From Paenibacillus camelliae (GTDB taxonomy: Bacteria > Bacillota > Bacilli > Paenibacillales > Paenibacillaceae): a stretch of 64,000 nucleotides of DNA. Position numbers and translations under genes: made by a program. Where the stretch lies: contig NZ_JAMBNY010000007.1 of the NCBI RefSeq assembly GCF_023715345.1, positions 124,001-188,000 on the forward strand, read 5' to 3'. A model generated the notes under the pieces. The model saw only the letters and a list, made by a program, of their open reading frames with translations, searched no databases and was not told the origin of the DNA. Shown piece by piece: positions 63,470-64,000 of the stretch (position 1 is its first letter; the number at the start of each line of letters is the position of its first letter).

Positions 63470-64000
63470 ATGATCACGATACAGCAGCTGAAGAAAAGCT
63501 ATGGTCAGCAGCCCATTCTATATCTTCCACAATGGACAGTACAGCAAGGCGAGCAGGTTGCTTTGCTTGGGCCTAGCGGCTGCGGTAAAAGCACGCTGCT
63601 CCATCTATTAGGCGGCGTGCTAGCAGCCGATGCCGGCAGTATAACGATTAACGGTCAAACGTTAAGTACGATGTCAGAGGCAGCACGCGATGAGTTTAGA
63701 AGCAAGCACATCGGCTATGTGTTTCAAGATTTTTATCTAATTCCTTCGTTAACCGCAAAAGAAAACATTGAATGGGCGCTGACTTCGCAGGAAAGAGGGA
63801 GCGCGATGAAGCGCAAGCAGCTAATCGAGCAGTGGTTCGAGCGAGTGGGTTTAAGCGATCATATGAATCGCTATCCTTCTCAGCTGTCACGTGGCCAGCA
63901 GCAGCGTGTCGCGATGATACGGGCATTAATCCATACTCCACCGTTGGTGCTTGCAGATGAGCCGACAGGAAGTCTCGACTGGGAGACTGCCTCGCATATA
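63470..64000 (+). CDS. ABC transporter ATPase, LolD/MacB type, cut by the window end
   Basis: Open from ATG 63470 to the last base (177 codons, no stop). SD AAAGGAG. Walker [11 protein letters not shown]-loop [12 protein letters not shown], signature [11 protein letters not shown] and Walker [13 protein letters not shown]. The spacing and the EPTGSLD ending are those of LolD/MacB/FtsE-like ATPases that work with FtsX-type permeases, probably encoded just outside the window. The C-terminal fifth is missing. Confidence 0.92.
   Translation, partial: MITIQQLKKSYGQQPILYLPQWTVQQGEQVALLGPSGCGKSTLLHLLGGVLAADAGSITINGQTLSTMSEAARDEFRSKHIGYVFQDFYLIPSLTAKENIEWALTSQERGSAMKRKQLIEQWFERVGLSDHMNRYPSQLSRGQQQRVAMIRALIHTPPLVLADEPTGSLDWETASHI

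Overview
The window looks like chromosomal DNA from a spore-forming Bacillota of the Paenibacillaceae type (Paenibacillus or a close relative). Supporting signs are moderate-to-low GC, AGGAGG-type ribosome binding sites with GTG and TTG starts, SLH-domain and copper-amine-oxidase-like 'stalk' domain secreted proteins, a CotF-like spore coat protein, YesM/YesN-type two-component pairs beside sugar ABC transporters, and several plant-polysaccharide loci. No rRNA, tRNA, transposase, phage gene or CRISPR array was seen.

Layout. 1-14.1 kb: tail of a DUF2935 protein, an SLH/GH18 secreted glycosidase, a methyltransferase, a minus-strand DUF2306 + DJ-1/PfpI pair, an OmpR/histidine-kinase pair, TauE exporter and carboxylesterase, a LysR regulator, a DUF2974 hydrolase, a CotF-like coat protein, and adjacent EAL and CBS-GGDEF genes for cyclic-di-GMP. 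14.2-23 kb: a secreted stalk-domain protein, a spermidine-synthase-like protein, nitroreductase, Nudix hydrolase, a second OmpR/histidine-kinase pair followed by a BcrA-type ABC transporter, two small membrane proteins and an MBL-fold hydrolase. 23.2-29.8 kb: an arabinoside locus (divergent ArsR-type regulator, GH51 arabinofuranosidase, binding protein, two permeases). 30.1-32.5 kb: minus-strand kduI-regulator-kduD operon for pectin-derived uronates. 33.5-40.3 kb: a preQ1-riboswitch-controlled queuosine-precursor transporter, LysR regulator, zwf-tkt, a small conserved protein and an aldo/keto reductase. 40.5-45.5 kb: a TetM/EF-G-like GTPase, a membrane diguanylate cyclase and an AraC/GyrI regulator. 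45.7-54.1 kb: a xylan-oligosaccharide locus (two permeases, binding protein, GH43 xylosidase, polyol dehydrogenase, YesM kinase, YesN regulator). 54.5-64 kb: chemoreceptor, amino acid permease, guanine-riboswitch xpt-pbuX, an ABC-type ATPase, a Pho-box alkaline phosphatase with a stalk domain, and a truncated LolD/MacB-type ATPase at the right edge.

The least explained content is intergenic. Three families of tandem, hairpin-forming repeats are present. Family A is a ~185-bp unit (27410-28028, degenerate copies at 42464-42686). Family B has ~51-bp units converging on ~47-bp inverted units (32667-33441, with a short version at 22955-23182). Family C has ~135-169-bp units (43926-44512). In B the paired arms of the two loci differ in sequence yet stay complementary, and in C the arms of the last copy are perfectly matched, which suggests selection or a copying mechanism that maintains the fold. 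One A array separates a sugar-binding-protein gene from its permease genes, directly behind a strong terminator. These arrays are the best candidates here for something undescribed.

Functionally the window is about uptake and breakdown of hemicellulose and pectin pieces (GH51, GH43, two CUT1-type ABC systems, kdu genes), feeding the pentose phosphate enzymes zwf and tkt, with candidate CcpA sites at both sugar transporter loci.
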